From Exophiala sp. HKRS030 (taxonomy: Eukaryota > Ascomycota > Eurotiomycetes > Chaetothyriales > Herpotrichiellaceae), in the NCBI GenBank assembly GCA_023897205.1, contig JAHWDD010000002.1, positions 2,542,001 through 2,606,000 of the forward strand: 64,000 nucleotides of DNA, written 5' to 3'. The translations under genes and the position numbers were made by a program. Of this stretch, positions 1-10,875 are shown one piece after another. Numbering within the stretch: position 1 is the first letter of the stretch; each line of letters starts with the position of its first letter. A model generated the notes under the pieces. That model was not told the DNA's origin. It was given only the letters and a program-made list of their open reading frames with translations, and made no database searches.

Positions 1-2
1 CC

Positions 3-386
3 ACCATCGACACCACTGACCAAGTAGAAGAAGCCCCCAAGGAACCTATCACCAAGGATGAGCCAGCGCCGCAGGCTACCGCGTTGGCCGTCAACACCGC
101 AGGTGAACTTGCAGAGCCTGCCCTTGAGTCGGCTGCAGACGAAAAATTGGCTCCTTCGGATCATCAACTTTTGGCCGAGAATGATCATCTTTCCAAGCAG
201 ACAAGCGCCAGCAGTGGACAGGCAGAGCCTAACACGGATGAGATCTCCGTAAGTAGGCAGACCACTGTAAGCGCAAAGGACGAGGGTTTGCCACTGGAAA
301 AGGTACCGTCCAATGAGCCGGAGGATCCCCGTGCCAATCAACTGGCCGAGGGTGAGCCAGGCCAGGCCAGCGCACAGGAAGTCTAA
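3..386 (+). CDS. 3' end of a protein-coding gene (partial), low-complexity acidic tail
   Basis: An open frame enters from the left edge and ends at TAA 384-386, giving the last 127 residues of a protein that begins outside the window. The visible part is rich in E, D, A, P, Q and T with no recognisable domain, signal peptide or membrane segment, so it looks like a disordered C-terminal tail. The absence of stops over 380 bases and the biased composition support coding. No function can be given from this tail. Confidence 0.6.
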   Translation, partial: TIDTTDQVEEAPKEPITKDEPAPQATALAVNTAGELAEPALESAADEKLAPSDHQLLAENDHLSKQTSASSGQAEPNTDEISVSRQTTVSAKDEGLPLEKVPSNEPEDPRANQLAEGEPGQASAQEV

Positions 387-665
387 ACCGTAGAGTCGGA
401 GGATAGAGCGACCGACGTGTAGGTATAGAAGTACAGAAAGCTATAAATTTCTTTCTGGATATACGGGATTATGACCTATCAGATAGGAGGAGACCAAAAT
501 TCGGGTTTATGGGGAAATACGGGGTAGTACTAAATCTACGCAGTCGGACTCAACAAGTTTACAAGTCATGCATGAAGTTCGTGAACGCCTTTTGGATTTC
601 ATGTCGCTCCATGTATAGTAATGTACCTTGGGTAGGTGATCCACGAGGCTGGCATGTGTCTCGTC

Positions 666-3422
666 TCACTCAAACATGTCGTCGAAATCCGCCGCCCTAG
701 GGCGCACACGACGACCCTGAGAGAGTTGCGGGACGTGGGGCACATCCTGTCTGGAGCCCTGTCGCTGTCGTCCTTGTCCTGTCTGGGCCGAGGGTGCCGC
801 CGTCGAGGCCTCGGCGGAAGTATCGGCGGTACCGGCTTGACCTTGTCCTTGCATCACGATGTCCTCGGATTGTGGTTGATCGACATTGTCTTCTTCATCA
901 CTGCTGTCCACCATGGGGACACCGTCGAGGTCTTCATCGGGTAGGACGGCATGATCCATGACGGTGTCGTTGTCCTCGCCGTCGTCGGTATCCTCCATGG
1001 GTCTCCCGTCCATGTCGACGTCACCGTCCCTGTCTCTGTCGACACCGCCACCACCACCACGCGGCGGTAAATCACCAGAAGAGGAGGCGGGATCACGGTC
1101 ACCGACACTCACACTCTTCCACTTGCTGACCTTGTCCTTGTCGTTGGCCTTGCTTTCCGACGCGACCTTTTCGGTCTCTTGTTGTTTGAGTAGTGCTTGC
1201 TCCTCCTTGGCCGTGAGGGGTGGGTTCAGGAACTCCTGGACAAAGTCCTCGTGGGCGGCCGAGGGGAACACGCACCACCCTTCCCACAGCGAAAAGACGC
1301 TCTGTACGCTGCGTCGCCATTTGTCGGCCTTTAGTTTTCCCCAGTTCAGTTCGCGCGCGGAGCGGCCGAGGGTGGGAAAGACACCCTGGAGACGCAGTTG
1401 GGTCTCGAAGAGTGAGCGGTAGCGCCAGGCGTGGCGGACGCCGGCGGACGCAGAGGACGAGAGGATGTCGGAGATGACGTACAGTCCGACAAGGGACGAG
1501 GGAGTCGTGTCTTGGACGTTGGATTTGGATGTGGGTATCGGGACGCCTGTTAGATCCTCTCCGTCCTTGGTGGGGTCAGTGTCGCCAGATGCTGTAGTAG
1601 TAGGAGGAGGAGGAGGAGGAGCAGCACCATCGGTCGCAGGGGTGCCAGCAGCAGGAGTGTGATTAAAGGATGGCATCATATTATCATCAGAGTGATCATC
1701 GTGGCCGTCGTCAGAAGCACCGGATGACGTGTCTGGTCTTTTGATGTTGTGGCAGAATGGTTTAACCACATTGCGCGTAATGAGAGTGGCGACTTCGTCT
1801 GCACCGGCGCCGGCGTGTTCAATGGCGAAGCCCGTGATACGCGCGACATCACCTCTGCGCAGCTTTGCATTGGACTCGGGAAGTCGAGAGAGAAGGTGGA
1901 CAAGTTTCGTTTTGGCGAGTGGGTTGAGATATCCTGTCCCGTCCGTATCCACAGAAATCTCGGATGCATTGCCTCCAATCTTCTGATGGTCGTGGTACCG
2001 TCGAGCGAGACTACTCTCTTCAGCCTCTTCTTCATCCGATGAGTTGTAGTCTTCGTCGCTGACGAATTCTTCAACTTTGGTGGTGTATTCGAACTTGAGA
2101 GTTTCTTCGGGCGGAATCCAGACGCTTTGACCTTCGAAGATGGTGTCGCCATCGGGGCGCGTTACGAAGCCTGGTCGTTGACGACGTTTGCGAAACTTGG
2201 CATTGGTGAGAATCTCCCAGAGCCGCCAGCGGTAGTACACTCCTCCTGTTGACCTGGAGTTCCATAGCCACGACCATTGTTCGTCACGCTGGATTTCGGG
2301 CCGGGACATGAGTAGAGCCTCGAACTCAGGACCATATGTCAGGAGAGCTTCGATAGTTTTGTTGATCAGGCGGATTTGCTTGAGGTCATTCGGGATCTGC
2401 ACTGTCACTTGGGTTGTCGGAAGATTTGTTCTGGATCCGAATGGAGTCGAGAGCGTATATGATGCTGGGGGGGCGAAGCGGCCTGGCCCTTGACTTGGTG
2501 GGGGAGCTCGAGAGAGGGAGCCGTGTTGAGGTATCGGTTTTGCTCCAAATGGAAGATTGTTGATGTTCGTTGATGGCGCATTTAAAGAGGTCGAGCCTGA
2601 CAGCGCGGCGGATGAGAGGTGTCGTGAAATAGATAGGTTGAAGCCGAACCCAAGATATTGGTTCCGCAGATGCGAGACCACAGTGTCAGTGTCAGTCGCT
2701 GGAGTCTCGGCAGCGAGCGTTACGATTGCCGAAAGAGAGTTCCTCTCATTAAGTGACCCTGGTTGTTTTGGCAGAAGGCGCACGCTGTCCACGTTCAGCG
2801 GAGATGCAGCGAACAAGCCCTTAATGACTGCCATAGACGTTCCCGGAGGGAGCGAAGACAGGTGTAGTGTCGGTTTCGCTGCAGCCTTCATCTCCTCTGT
2901 ATCTTTAGACTCTTCCTCTTCACCAGCGAACGCAGATTCTCTTCTGTTGTCTCCACCACGATCACCGTACGAGTACATCCTGTCTCTTCGATCTCTGTCT
3001 CGACCCGGGTCCTGATCGCGGTCTCGTCCTCCCGAGTAGTCATCGTAATGTCTTTTTTTGCCGTAGCTTGGGGATGGTCCTAAGCTTCCAGGGCCGCTCT
3101 TTGGCAAAGTCGGTGCTGGTCCCAAACTGCCAGGTCCACTCTTCAATCCTGAGCTTGTAAAATGTCGCTTCCCAGGGGCAGGGCCAGGCCCGAAGGTGGT
3201 GCTGGGAACTCCACCGCCTCCTCCGAAGCCACCTCGTTTCGTCGGGAGCGTATTAGGATTCCCATCATCTCCGAAGCTTTTGACAAAGTCCTCGAGAACG
3301 GCTGCAGTCTCTGCCTTTTCTCGAGCCTTTTTAGCCTCAGCTTCCGCCTTTTGTCGTTCGAAAATGGACTTCTTGGTAGGTGCGACAAGTTTAAAGGAGC
3401 TATCTGAATTTCCGGAAGTCAT
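666..3422 (-). CDS. U2 snRNP-associated SURP/RRM/CID protein (SR140/U2SURP-like)
   Basis: Intronless, 918 aa from the ATG at 3422-3420. The open frame continues 66 codons further upstream, but the family start (a short lead, then KKSIFERQKAEAEAKK) fits this ATG. Order seen: charged N-terminus; G/P-rich linker and an RD-rich stretch; RRM about 184-270 (TLHLSSLPP...); SURP module about 350-404 (IRLINKTIEALLTYGPEFE, then YYRWRLWEI); a CTD-interacting (CID) domain about 500-734; an acidic C-tail. The CID is interrupted by a low-complexity insert of roughly 80 residues (H/D/P/T-rich with a proline run). Family knowledge: binds U2 snRNP and acts in pre-mRNA splicing in the nucleus. The domain order RRM-SURP-CID is diagnostic. 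Neighbours do not suggest a link. Confidence 0.9.
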   Translation of the reverse strand: MTSGNSDSSFKLVAPTKKSIFERQKAEAEAKKAREKAETAAVLEDFVKSFGDDGNPNTLPTKRGGFGGGGGVPSTTFGPGPAPGKRHFTSSGLKSGPGSLGPAPTLPKSGPGSLGPSPSYGKKRHYDDYSGGRDRDQDPGRDRDRRDRMYSYGDRGGDNRRESAFAGEEEESKDTEEMKAAAKPTLHLSSLPPGTSMAVIKGLFAASPLNVDSVRLLPKQPGSLNERNSLSAIVTLAAETPATDTDTVVSHLRNQYLGFGFNLSISRHLSSAALSGSTSLNAPSTNINNLPFGAKPIPQHGSLSRAPPPSQGPGRFAPPASYTLSTPFGSRTNLPTTQVTVQIPNDLKQIRLINKTIEALLTYGPEFEALLMSRPEIQRDEQWSWLWNSRSTGGVYYRWRLWEILTNAKFRKRRQRPGFVTRPDGDTIFEGQSVWIPPEETLKFEYTTKVEEFVSDEDYNSSDEEEAEESSLARRYHDHQKIGGNASEISVDTDGTGYLNPLAKTKLVHLLSRLPESNAKLRRGDVARITGFAIEHAGAGADEVATLITRNVVKPFCHNIKRPDTSSGASDDGHDDHSDDNMMPSFNHTPAAGTPATDGAAPPPPPPTTTASGDTDPTKDGEDLTGVPIPTSKSNVQDTTPSSLVGLYVISDILSSSASAGVRHAWRYRSLFETQLRLQGVFPTLGRSARELNWGKLKADKWRRSVQSVFSLWEGWCVFPSAAHEDFVQEFLNPPLTAKEEQALLKQQETEKVASESKANDKDKVSKWKSVSVGDRDPASSSGDLPPRGGGGGVDRDRDGDVDMDGRPMEDTDDGEDNDTVMDHAVLPDEDLDGVPMVDSSDEEDNVDQPQSEDIVMQGQGQAGTADTSAEASTAAPSAQTGQGRQRQGSRQDVPHVPQLSQGRRVRPRAADFDDMFE

Positions 3423-4224
3423 GTCGGCAGGACAGAACCGATAATAACGTGAGAGGACTGGCGCATTGTCTGCATGAGAGCGTGGTGCGTGGTTGAGTGA
3501 GTTGATCCTCAATCTGATGTCGCGAAATACAGATAATCTCCAAAGATGCAGCGGCGATGAGCCCGAGGATGAACCGGTGCAAGTGACGAGGCTGCGCAAG
3601 GCTACGCAAGGCTGAGCCACGCTTCCTCAGGTTCGATATCGATCTAACGTAGTTCACCATTCAACGACCTTTCTCTTTCAATGACTGGCCCTTCTCAACG
3701 ACTCAAGGCGCAGAGATTCTACAAAAAAGAAGACATCGTGGCCACAGTATAGCAATCCCCATCTCTGTGAAATGGTCTCCATCACTGAACAGAGTTTCTT
3801 AGTCTGGATCAATCATTCCAACAGACTCACCATCCTCCTAGACAAGTCTTCAGGCGAGTGTCCGTCAGCCAATAATGCCCAAGGCCATCCATCGATACTT
3901 CAGAAGCGAACTAGAAGCTCTCTGGGGCGATGAATCGATGATGGGTCATGAAGTTTCTCCGCAGTCTCGCGACAAAAGAGCCTAAATTCGAGAAAACTAA
4001 GCGGGCATCTAGTTATGATCGACGGCTCTTGACGACGATTCTCAGGTATGTCAGAGGCTACCTTTCATCGATACAAGGGGTAGTATCTCATGACGCCGTA
4101 AAAATTCAGCCAGTCAAAGTCCTGAGCTCTCATCTTTCGTAGTTCACAACTACGGACTAACAAGGCAACATTGCAATTGAGACAAATAAATCTCGAATCT
4201 CAGACGAACACAGGACAGCTCACG
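3423..4224. other. Intergenic, no gene seen
   Basis: Lies between the divergent SR140-like gene and the CE15 pseudogene. The longest open frame (3948-4142, +) resembles nothing I recognise and is probably chance. Presumably holds the SR140 promoter. Confidence 0.5.
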
Positions 4225-5443
4225 ATGCTTCTTGGACAGGCCATTTTCGCCATCATTGGAATAGTCACAGCAGAATCATCGCCGAGATGCACGCCTACGA
4301 CTACTGACCTCTCATTCGCTAACCAGTAGCCACTCCCTCCAAATCCATTCGAATTCTTGTCTGGATCCTTCGTTGTCGATAAGGCGGACTGGTCGTGCCG
4401 CCGTATTGAGATTGCGACTCTGTTCCAACACTATGAGCTTGGCATAAGCCTGGACGGCCACAGAACCTACAGTCAACTTTCACCAAGTATGAGAATGGCA
4501 CTGGGGCAAACCTTACCTTAACAGCATCCAACGGTGAGAATGCGATAGAGTGGACAGCGACAATTTTATACCCGAACGTGACAAAGAGGAGGGGCTATAT
4601 CCTGCACTCATCGCACTGGACCTCCTAACAATACCATCCCCGGAAGGTGTTGCTATTGTGACCTTCTTCGTGTCCGAATTTTGCACAAGAAGACAACACC
4701 ACCTCCCGAGGTAAGGGTCGCTTTTACGAGCTTTATCCAGACAACTCTCCGCAAGCTGCAGGTGCCTTGATACCTTGTGGGGTGTGTCACGTATACTGGA
4801 CGTCCTCGCCAACAACAAAGACACAGGTATTGATCCCGTACGCGTGGGTGTTGTCGGCTGCTCGCGATGGGGTAAAGGATCCCTTGTCGCTGGGGCGTTC
4901 GAAGAAAGGATAGCCCTTACCATAGCTCAGGAATCTGAATCCGGTGGTACCGCGTGCTGGAGGCTCTCTGACGTCGAGAATATTAGCGTGGACGGTGCCG
5001 ACACCGTCTAAACAGCTCATGAGATCGTTACGGAAAATGTATGGTTTAGCAACGAGTTTGAAGTTTTCGCAAACGAGACCGATGGCACACAGAGACTTCC
5101 GTTTGACCACCACATGCTAGCTGGTATGGTGGCTCCAAGAGGATTTTTGGTCTTTGACAATCTGGGGTACGAATGGTTGTCACCATGGAGCAGTTACGGA
5201 TGTATGACCGCGGCAAGGACCATCTACAAGGCACTCGGTGTTGAGCAATCCCTAGGCTACTCCGAGGCAGCAGACCATACACATTGTCAGTTTCCAGTTC
5301 AGGACCAAGGTGCTGAGCTGGACGCGTTTGTGGGTAAGTACCTGCGGGAAGAACAAGTCGACGCGAATGTCTTCAGGACGGAAGCCAACTTTACCTTTGA
5401 TCAGACCATGTGGATCGACTGGGATAGTCCGGATTTGACTTGA
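4225..5443 (+). pseudogene. Decayed glucuronoyl methylesterase (CE15) pseudogene
   Basis: Starts with ATG 4225 and a signal-peptide-like lead (MLLGQAIFAIIGIVTA), then pieces of a fungal 4-O-methyl-glucuronoyl methylesterase in changing frames. They are CRRIEIATLFQHYELG (about 4390-4440), ENGTGANLTLTASNG (about 4490-4530), PSPEGVAIVTFFVSEF (about 4640-4690), RGKGRFYELYPDNSPQAAGAL (4707 on; first 20 residues diagnostic), WGVSRILDVL (about 4780), the nucleophile motif GCSRWGKG (about 4855-4880), FDHHMLAGM (about 5100-5125) and the catalytic-His region DHTHCQFP (about 5275-5295). Two in-frame stops, TAG 4327-4329 and TAA 5009-5011, sit where one C-to-T change from CAG/CAA (Gln) would explain them. 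The frame moves 1-0-2-0-2, so at least four indels are needed. Introns do not restore it. Intact family members cleave ester bonds between lignin and glucuronoxylan outside the cell. Confidence 0.88.
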
Positions 5444-6047
5444 ATGCATTGGCGTCGTAAGCCCAGCCAACCAGACATGTCTTATATTAGTGACATGGTG
5501 TGCACATCCCGGTGGCACAAGCTTGCTCCTGTCGCCGACTCGGCTTCATATGAGCAACTGTCACCTTTCTCCGTGAACATCGCGTAAACTACTTTGAGGG
5601 GAGAACTACATATACGGTCTTCCCGAGGTCATCGGCCGGAGAACGTTGCTGTGAGCATACGCGAGCCGTTTAGTGTACCAACTTTCCGTAAAATCGAGAA
5701 TTGTTGGAGATTTATGCCGGCGGCTTTTTCGGTATTCTGCCTGATACTATACCTTGTAGAGATTCCTCAGTGTATCTCGAGACAAGATCAACGCTGCATT
5801 TTCCCATTTGGTCCACATTTCCATGCCGAGGCTCCAGTTGTGCAAATACTTTCTACAACCTTGCGACTTACGGACTGTTTTTCTTGACGACTAGTGACGA
5901 CTATCTGGAGCCTCCATTGCGGGGGCATCATGGCGAATATTGGAGAAGAATGGCGTATTAAAAGGTCATGTATCTGGTCGCCTGTTGAAGCAAATGGTCT
6001 CTCTTTAGGAGCCGAACGAGCCAAAGAAGTCACAGACGATTTGAAAA
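5444..6047. other. Intergenic, no supported gene
   Basis: Contains an open frame 5701-5961 (+) and others under 100 codons with no recognisable family and overlapping frames. It could hold further remnants of decayed sequence and the promoter of the M28-like gene. Confidence 0.4.
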
Positions 6048-7526
6048 ATGCTTCTGAACTTCAATCCTTTCGTAGGCGTCGCGGTGTCGGCACTTTTACC
6101 GTTGCTAGGCCATGCTGCCAATGCTTCCGTTTCAGCCTGGTACGAGGCTGAGATTGCCTTCCTGGCTGACCTAAAGAGTCGAGTGACTGGTACACCTAGC
6201 CACAACAAACTCATTGACCATATTGAGGCCGAACTCGGACTCTTGGGACTGAAAGTATACACCGACACGTTGAACTTCACATACATTGACCAGCCATTGA
6301 CTCCACCAAGCCTGTCAGTCGGAGGTCAAGATGTCGAAATCTCATCCTATGCTCCCTATTCAGGCGAGACAAACGACACCGGGGTGACAGGCACCCTGAT
6401 TGACTTGATTGGACCGACCATAGAGCCAAACTGGACCAAGGCTGCTGGCAATATTGCGGTGCTCAACATAACCAACACCCCAGCGAATTTTTCTACCATG
6501 CTGACGGTTTGGCCCGGACAACCTCAGTGGCCAATTGGTACCGGTGTAGCATCACTGTCAGCAGACGCTAGCGTTGCGAATCTGACGGAGGCTGCTAATG
6601 CCGGAGTCAAAGGTGTCATATATGTGTGGGAGGAGATGAGCGCAGGGAATGCGCAAGGCCAGTACGTCCCATTCAAGCGACTGTACCAAGGCTGTCCGAC
6701 GGTCTTTGTCGCTGCTGACGCAGCGAAGACGGTACTCGATGCGACAAAGGCTAAGAAACAGGCGCACCTCACGCTCAGTGGCGAGTTGATCCCCAAACAT
6801 CCCACAAGGACGATATGGACCGTCGTGGAAGGAACCAAGTACCCTAACGAATCAGTCATCATCAACACGCACACAGATGGAGTCAATGCAGTCGAAGAGA
6901 ATGGACATATCGCCCTGCTCACGAAGGCCAAAGATCTTGTGGCCAATCCGCCCGAACGCACGACGGTTCTAGTCTTTATTACGGGCCATATGCATCAACC
7001 GGCCTTCAGCACCAAGGGCCGTGCTACGACCCGCTGGATGGACGATAATCCGAAGTACTGGAAAGGTGGCGAGGGCCAAATGAAGGCCATTGCTAGCACA
7101 TGCGTAGAGCATCTGGGTGCGATCGATTGGGTCGAGGACCTCGCCACCGGCAAGTACTATACAACGGGTAATCAGACGGCCGAACTGCTCTATGCAAACA
7201 CCCCCGAGGTACTGAACATCACCAAACAAAATTGGCATGGTGCATATCCTAATTTTCTCCGCGTGAACGATCCAATCCCCAAGGGTGTGCAGACCGGTGA
7301 AGGCGAACCGCTCACTGATGAGCGCATCCCGAATATGTCAATAATCACGACGCCATTGTACCTCCTGGCTGAGTGGCCGGAGGACTTTGACGAAAGACAG
7401 TTGGTCGATATTGCCGCCATGTCAAGACAAATTGACAGCTTCATGAGGATCTGGAAGGTCATGGACACGATGCCCGCCGATTCGTTTGGGGTAGTGCCAA
7501 AAATGGGAACCCCACTATCAGAATAG
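6048..7526 (+). CDS. Secreted M28-family-like metallopeptidase, atypical active site
   Basis: Single exon, 492 aa. N-terminal signal peptide (about residues 1-24, hydrophobic core ending in LLGHAANA), many N-x-S/T sites, a PA-like insert (about 100-240) and an M28-type region from about 250. The first zinc motif is readable as HTD (residues 275-277), but the usual G-A-N-D motif reads VEENG (282-286). The usual Glu-Glu catalytic pair is replaced by a GHMH context (313-316), and a third motif HLGAID follows (355-360). Known members are secreted amino- or carboxypeptidases using two zinc ions; with these substitutions the protein may have altered metal binding or be inactive (inference). Fold assignment is fairly sure, activity is not. 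Confidence 0.75.
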   Translation: MLLNFNPFVGVAVSALLPLLGHAANASVSAWYEAEIAFLADLKSRVTGTPSHNKLIDHIEAELGLLGLKVYTDTLNFTYIDQPLTPPSLSVGGQDVEISSYAPYSGETNDTGVTGTLIDLIGPTIEPNWTKAAGNIAVLNITNTPANFSTMLTVWPGQPQWPIGTGVASLSADASVANLTEAANAGVKGVIYVWEEMSAGNAQGQYVPFKRLYQGCPTVFVAADAAKTVLDATKAKKQAHLTLSGELIPKHPTRTIWTVVEGTKYPNESVIINTHTDGVNAVEENGHIALLTKAKDLVANPPERTTVLVFITGHMHQPAFSTKGRATTRWMDDNPKYWKGGEGQMKAIASTCVEHLGAIDWVEDLATGKYYTTGNQTAELLYANTPEVLNITKQNWHGAYPNFLRVNDPIPKGVQTGEGEPLTDERIPNMSIITTPLYLLAEWPEDFDERQLVDIAAMSRQIDSFMRIWKVMDTMPADSFGVVPKMGTPLSE

Positions 7527-8051
7527 AAACGCACATAAACGTCAAAGATAGTCATGTACATAGGACGAAAAGAATGATGTTACAGACAACGGTCTGGTTG
7601 AAAAGAAAGCAGTGTCAGAGACTCCTTCCAACTGTCTATCTGAAGTCCATTAATATGTCCTTGATTATGCCTCGAGGAGTGCCGATCAAGGGCTAGGCCT
7701 CTTTAGCACATCGAGCTAGTAAACCTCGTCAACTCGTGAGGGCCATGTGCTCAGCTCTTCGGTTCCAACTGCCGATAATTGTATTCGTTTGACCACCCCC
7801 ACCTATCCTGAACAGGGTGCGAGGCACCATCTTGCAACTAACTCTTCTATCCGGAGGGCTGAACCTACTTGGAAGAAGCTGGCGGATTGGCGCGCAGACA
7901 GCGTAAGTGAACTCATCCCCAGGGGGGAAGCCTGCTCGCCCTTTCTCCACATTCTATCAAACTTGCTTACATTTTAATCTCGAATCTTGCACGCAAAAAA
8001 ACGGCCCAAAACCTCTCTCTGTTGGATCTTTGATTTGCTTTCCGATGTCGA
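7527..8051. other. Intergenic, no gene seen
   Basis: Between the M28-like gene and the transcription factor gene, both on +. No supported coding sequence; expected to hold terminator and promoter signals. Confidence 0.5.
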
Positions 8052-9837
8052 ATGGCGTCGGGAATGGACACGAGACTCCTTTTCATCCCTTATCGACCTA
8101 TAAGCGGGACTAAGAAGACCCCTGCAGGCCCCGGCATCTCTTTGCAGAAACATGCTGCGCGTGAGTACCATAGAAAAGCCAAATTAGCCCGACTCGCTCG
8201 AGCCTACGCAAATAGCAGCAGCAGCCACAATGTACGTGATGATCCAGGTACAGGGTTTCGTCGCGACAGATCAGGGCAAGGATCTCGGCGTCAAGGTGCT
8301 GGGGTAGACGACGTGTCGACCAGCCATCAGAAATCATCCCGGGACGACGACGACGACGAAAAGAACGCTTTCCTAATGCGGACAGAGGATGTTGCTGTCA
8401 CACACCGTCCGCCATCACCCCTCGACGTCGTCGGCGTAGGCCAGCTGGACCCCTTCAACGTCCTAATTCGACGAAACGTGCCTCACTACGTGCAGGAGAT
8501 GCTAGACCATGCGCTCTCTCACCAATGGCCCGTGTTCTCCTGCTCCGTCGCCGCCGGGGCGATCAGCGAGATCAAACACACGATCCTGGAGAGTGCCATG
8601 CGTTCGCCCGCGGCCTTCTACACCATCGTCTTTGCCGGCGCCACGCACAATGCCTTTGCCCACACCGGCATGCCAGTCACCCGTGAAAACCAAGTGCTTC
8701 GTCTGACGTACAAGACCCATGCGATCAAGGCTCTGAACAGGGAAATCTCATCACGCATGCATGCCACAACGAGTGTCTCGGACGAACTTTTACTCTGCAT
8801 GGTGACTCTTGGATTCCACGGGTCCGGGGACACGCTGATGCCGAGATCACAAGCCACCGACGACTCTCCTTTGCTGGTGGCCCAGAATTTCCACTTCTAC
8901 GGCCATATGGACTGGGAAATGGCACATTTCAACGCCGTCAAGGTCATGATCAGGCAGAGAGGCGGCTTCCATACCATCGAGCAGGAGTTTTTGTCTAATG
9001 TCATTGCATTGTTGGTCGCCCTTCATTTTTGTTTGTCCGTCTTGAGCTCCCCAACGCTAACTCTTTACTCTTACCTCCAGAGCAGATGTGATTGAGGCTT
9101 TCAAGAATCTAACTGCTCCAACGTATCCTCTGCGTATCACTACGGCAAGGTTGATGGCCATCTGGCCTTACCCTGACCCGCATTCAAACACGGTGCCGCA
9201 AGCCCTACAATTGCTGGCGACCAGCTTCACCAATCTACCACCGCCAGCAGCTGTACAGCTAGAAGACCCTCTCGTACAAACAATCGAAACCATCCGCGAC
9301 GTGACCATCGGCTATGATCTGTACATGAGAAAAGACCCGACGGCACCCCGGCATATCCACGTCGTGTGGGCGAGAAACACGTTGTTGCACGATCTCCTAC
9401 GCCTTCCGGACAGGTCGTGGGACGACAACCCCCTGATTTGGGATTCTTGCATTTACGAAATATGCCGTCTCGGTACATTGGCTTACATGCTGCTGGTTCT
9501 GTTCCCGCTTCCTCGCGTCTCCGGGTTACACTACACTCTGGCACGACGGATCCAACATGCTCTCGACAGTTGTCTCGTTTTCGATCTGTGGGAACGTCAC
9601 GCCGAGTTGCTCTTGTGGGCGACAACACTCGGTGGCATTCTAGCCGAGGCATCGACGTTGAGACCATGGTTTTGCCAAGTTGCGATCAAGCTTTGCAGGG
9701 AGCTTACTTTGTATTCATGGACTGATATCAAGGGTGTATGTTTGACGTTTCTGTGGTATGAACAAGACTGTGACAAACTCGGTGAGGACTTTTGGAGGGA
9801 ATTGAATCTGGGACCATGGCGAAATCTGGTGCCATGA
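8052..9837 (+). CDS. Fungal-specific transcription factor domain protein (no Zn cluster)
   Basis: Two exons: 8052 to about 8992, and 9081 to 9837, giving about 565 aa. The 3' splice site (CTCCAG, 9075-9080) is good, with GCTAAC upstream as branch site. Phase requires a phase-2 donor; GTCTAA at 8993 is my best choice, with 8987 and 9011 as alternatives, all weak. The N-terminus has the basic arginine/lysine segment typical of this fungal family (KHAAREYHRKAKLARLARA, about residues 33-51), then a D/R-rich linker. The C-terminal half is helical and Leu/Trp-rich like the Fungal_trans_2 domain (CRLGTLAYMLLVLFPLPR). No Cys6 zinc cluster is visible. Probably a nuclear regulator; target unknown. Its stop is 65 bp from the stop of the convergent SDR gene. 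Confidence 0.75.
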
Positions 9838-9902
9838 GAATGTTTCTTGTGGACAGATGATGTTCGAAGGTCGATCTAAAAACCAACACTCGCTGCCTGT
9901 CT

Positions 9903-10875
9903 CTACCACGGTAGAATCTCTCCGTCATATTTATTTGGACCTTCGGCATTCTCCCAACCCGGTACACGAATGTTTTGGAATGTACCATTGGTCGTTTCAG
10001 GGGTACTCTTGAAGATGATATCAAGTGTTGCCTCAGCACCGACCTTGACGTCCAGGTCGGCAATCTCAGATCCCATTTCGGTCTTCAGCCACTGTCATTC
10101 GAGAAAAAGGGGATTGTCAGTTACCACATCGATGGAATACGCCCAAACAGCCCAACTCGAAAAGCAGTGGGCAAAGGTGAAAAGCAAAAAAGTACTTACC
10201 CCGGGTGAAATGGCGAAAATGTTGAATCCTTCCTCGGCATATGCCTGTGCATACTGCACGGTCAACATGTTCAGAGCCGCCTTGGAGATTTTGTACGATG
10301 GAGTCGGAGAAAAGATGTACTTGTGCGTCCGAGAGATCGAACCGACCTCTGAGCTTCTGAAAACATATCAAGATATCAATGTCAGTCACGGTTCGATCAA
10401 CGTGTTGGTGGTAGTGACAAGGTCAGAACTCGGGAGATGCAACGTACATATTGATCACCTTTTTCTCTTTGCCTTTATTCAGTAGGTGGATGAACGCCGC
10501 CGTCGTCTCTTGTGGAGCTTCCACGTTGACCTCGAGGGCGTACCGCAGAGTCTTCATCTTCGCGATCCCTTCGACGTCACTCGGCATGACTCCGGCGTTG
10601 TTGATGAGGACGTCAAGACCGCGACCGCCGCCGAGTTTGGCTTCGACTTCTGAAGCGGCCTTGTCGAGACTCGAACGCTCAGTGATGACCATCGAAACGT
10701 GCACTACTCGGCCGGGTGGTGAGCTGTCGATGACCTTTTTCAAAGCGTTGGGCGCTTCTTCTCCTCTGGTAGCTGCAAAGACGACGGAGACCTTGCTCGG
10801 TGGTTGTTTCGCCATCTGCTTGACGAGTTCGAGTCCGATGCCCCGACCAGCACCGGTGACGAGGTATGAGGACAT
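9903..10875 (-). CDS. Short-chain dehydrogenase/reductase (SDR)
   Basis: Three exons on the minus strand: 10448-10875, 10200-10356, 9903-10091, giving 257 aa. Introns have GTACGT...TTTCAG and GTAAGT...GACAG borders and phases match. The start MSSYLVTGAGRGIGLE puts the Rossmann motif TGxxxGIG at residues 7-14. NNAG follows (about 92-95), then the catalytic Ser region VINISSEVGS and YKISK (Y-x-x-x-K). The family uses NAD(P)(H) to oxidise or reduce small carbonyl or alcohol substrates; this one resembles the C-factor/sniffer-like classical SDRs. Substrate unknown. The frame continues upstream of the chosen Met, but the Rossmann motif begins right after it. Divergent from the hydrolase at 11907. 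Confidence 0.88.

Noticed and set aside
5701..5961. Open frame between CE15 pseudogene and M28-like gene
   Set aside because: No recognisable family, overlaps another frame, and lies in what looks like promoter or decayed sequence.
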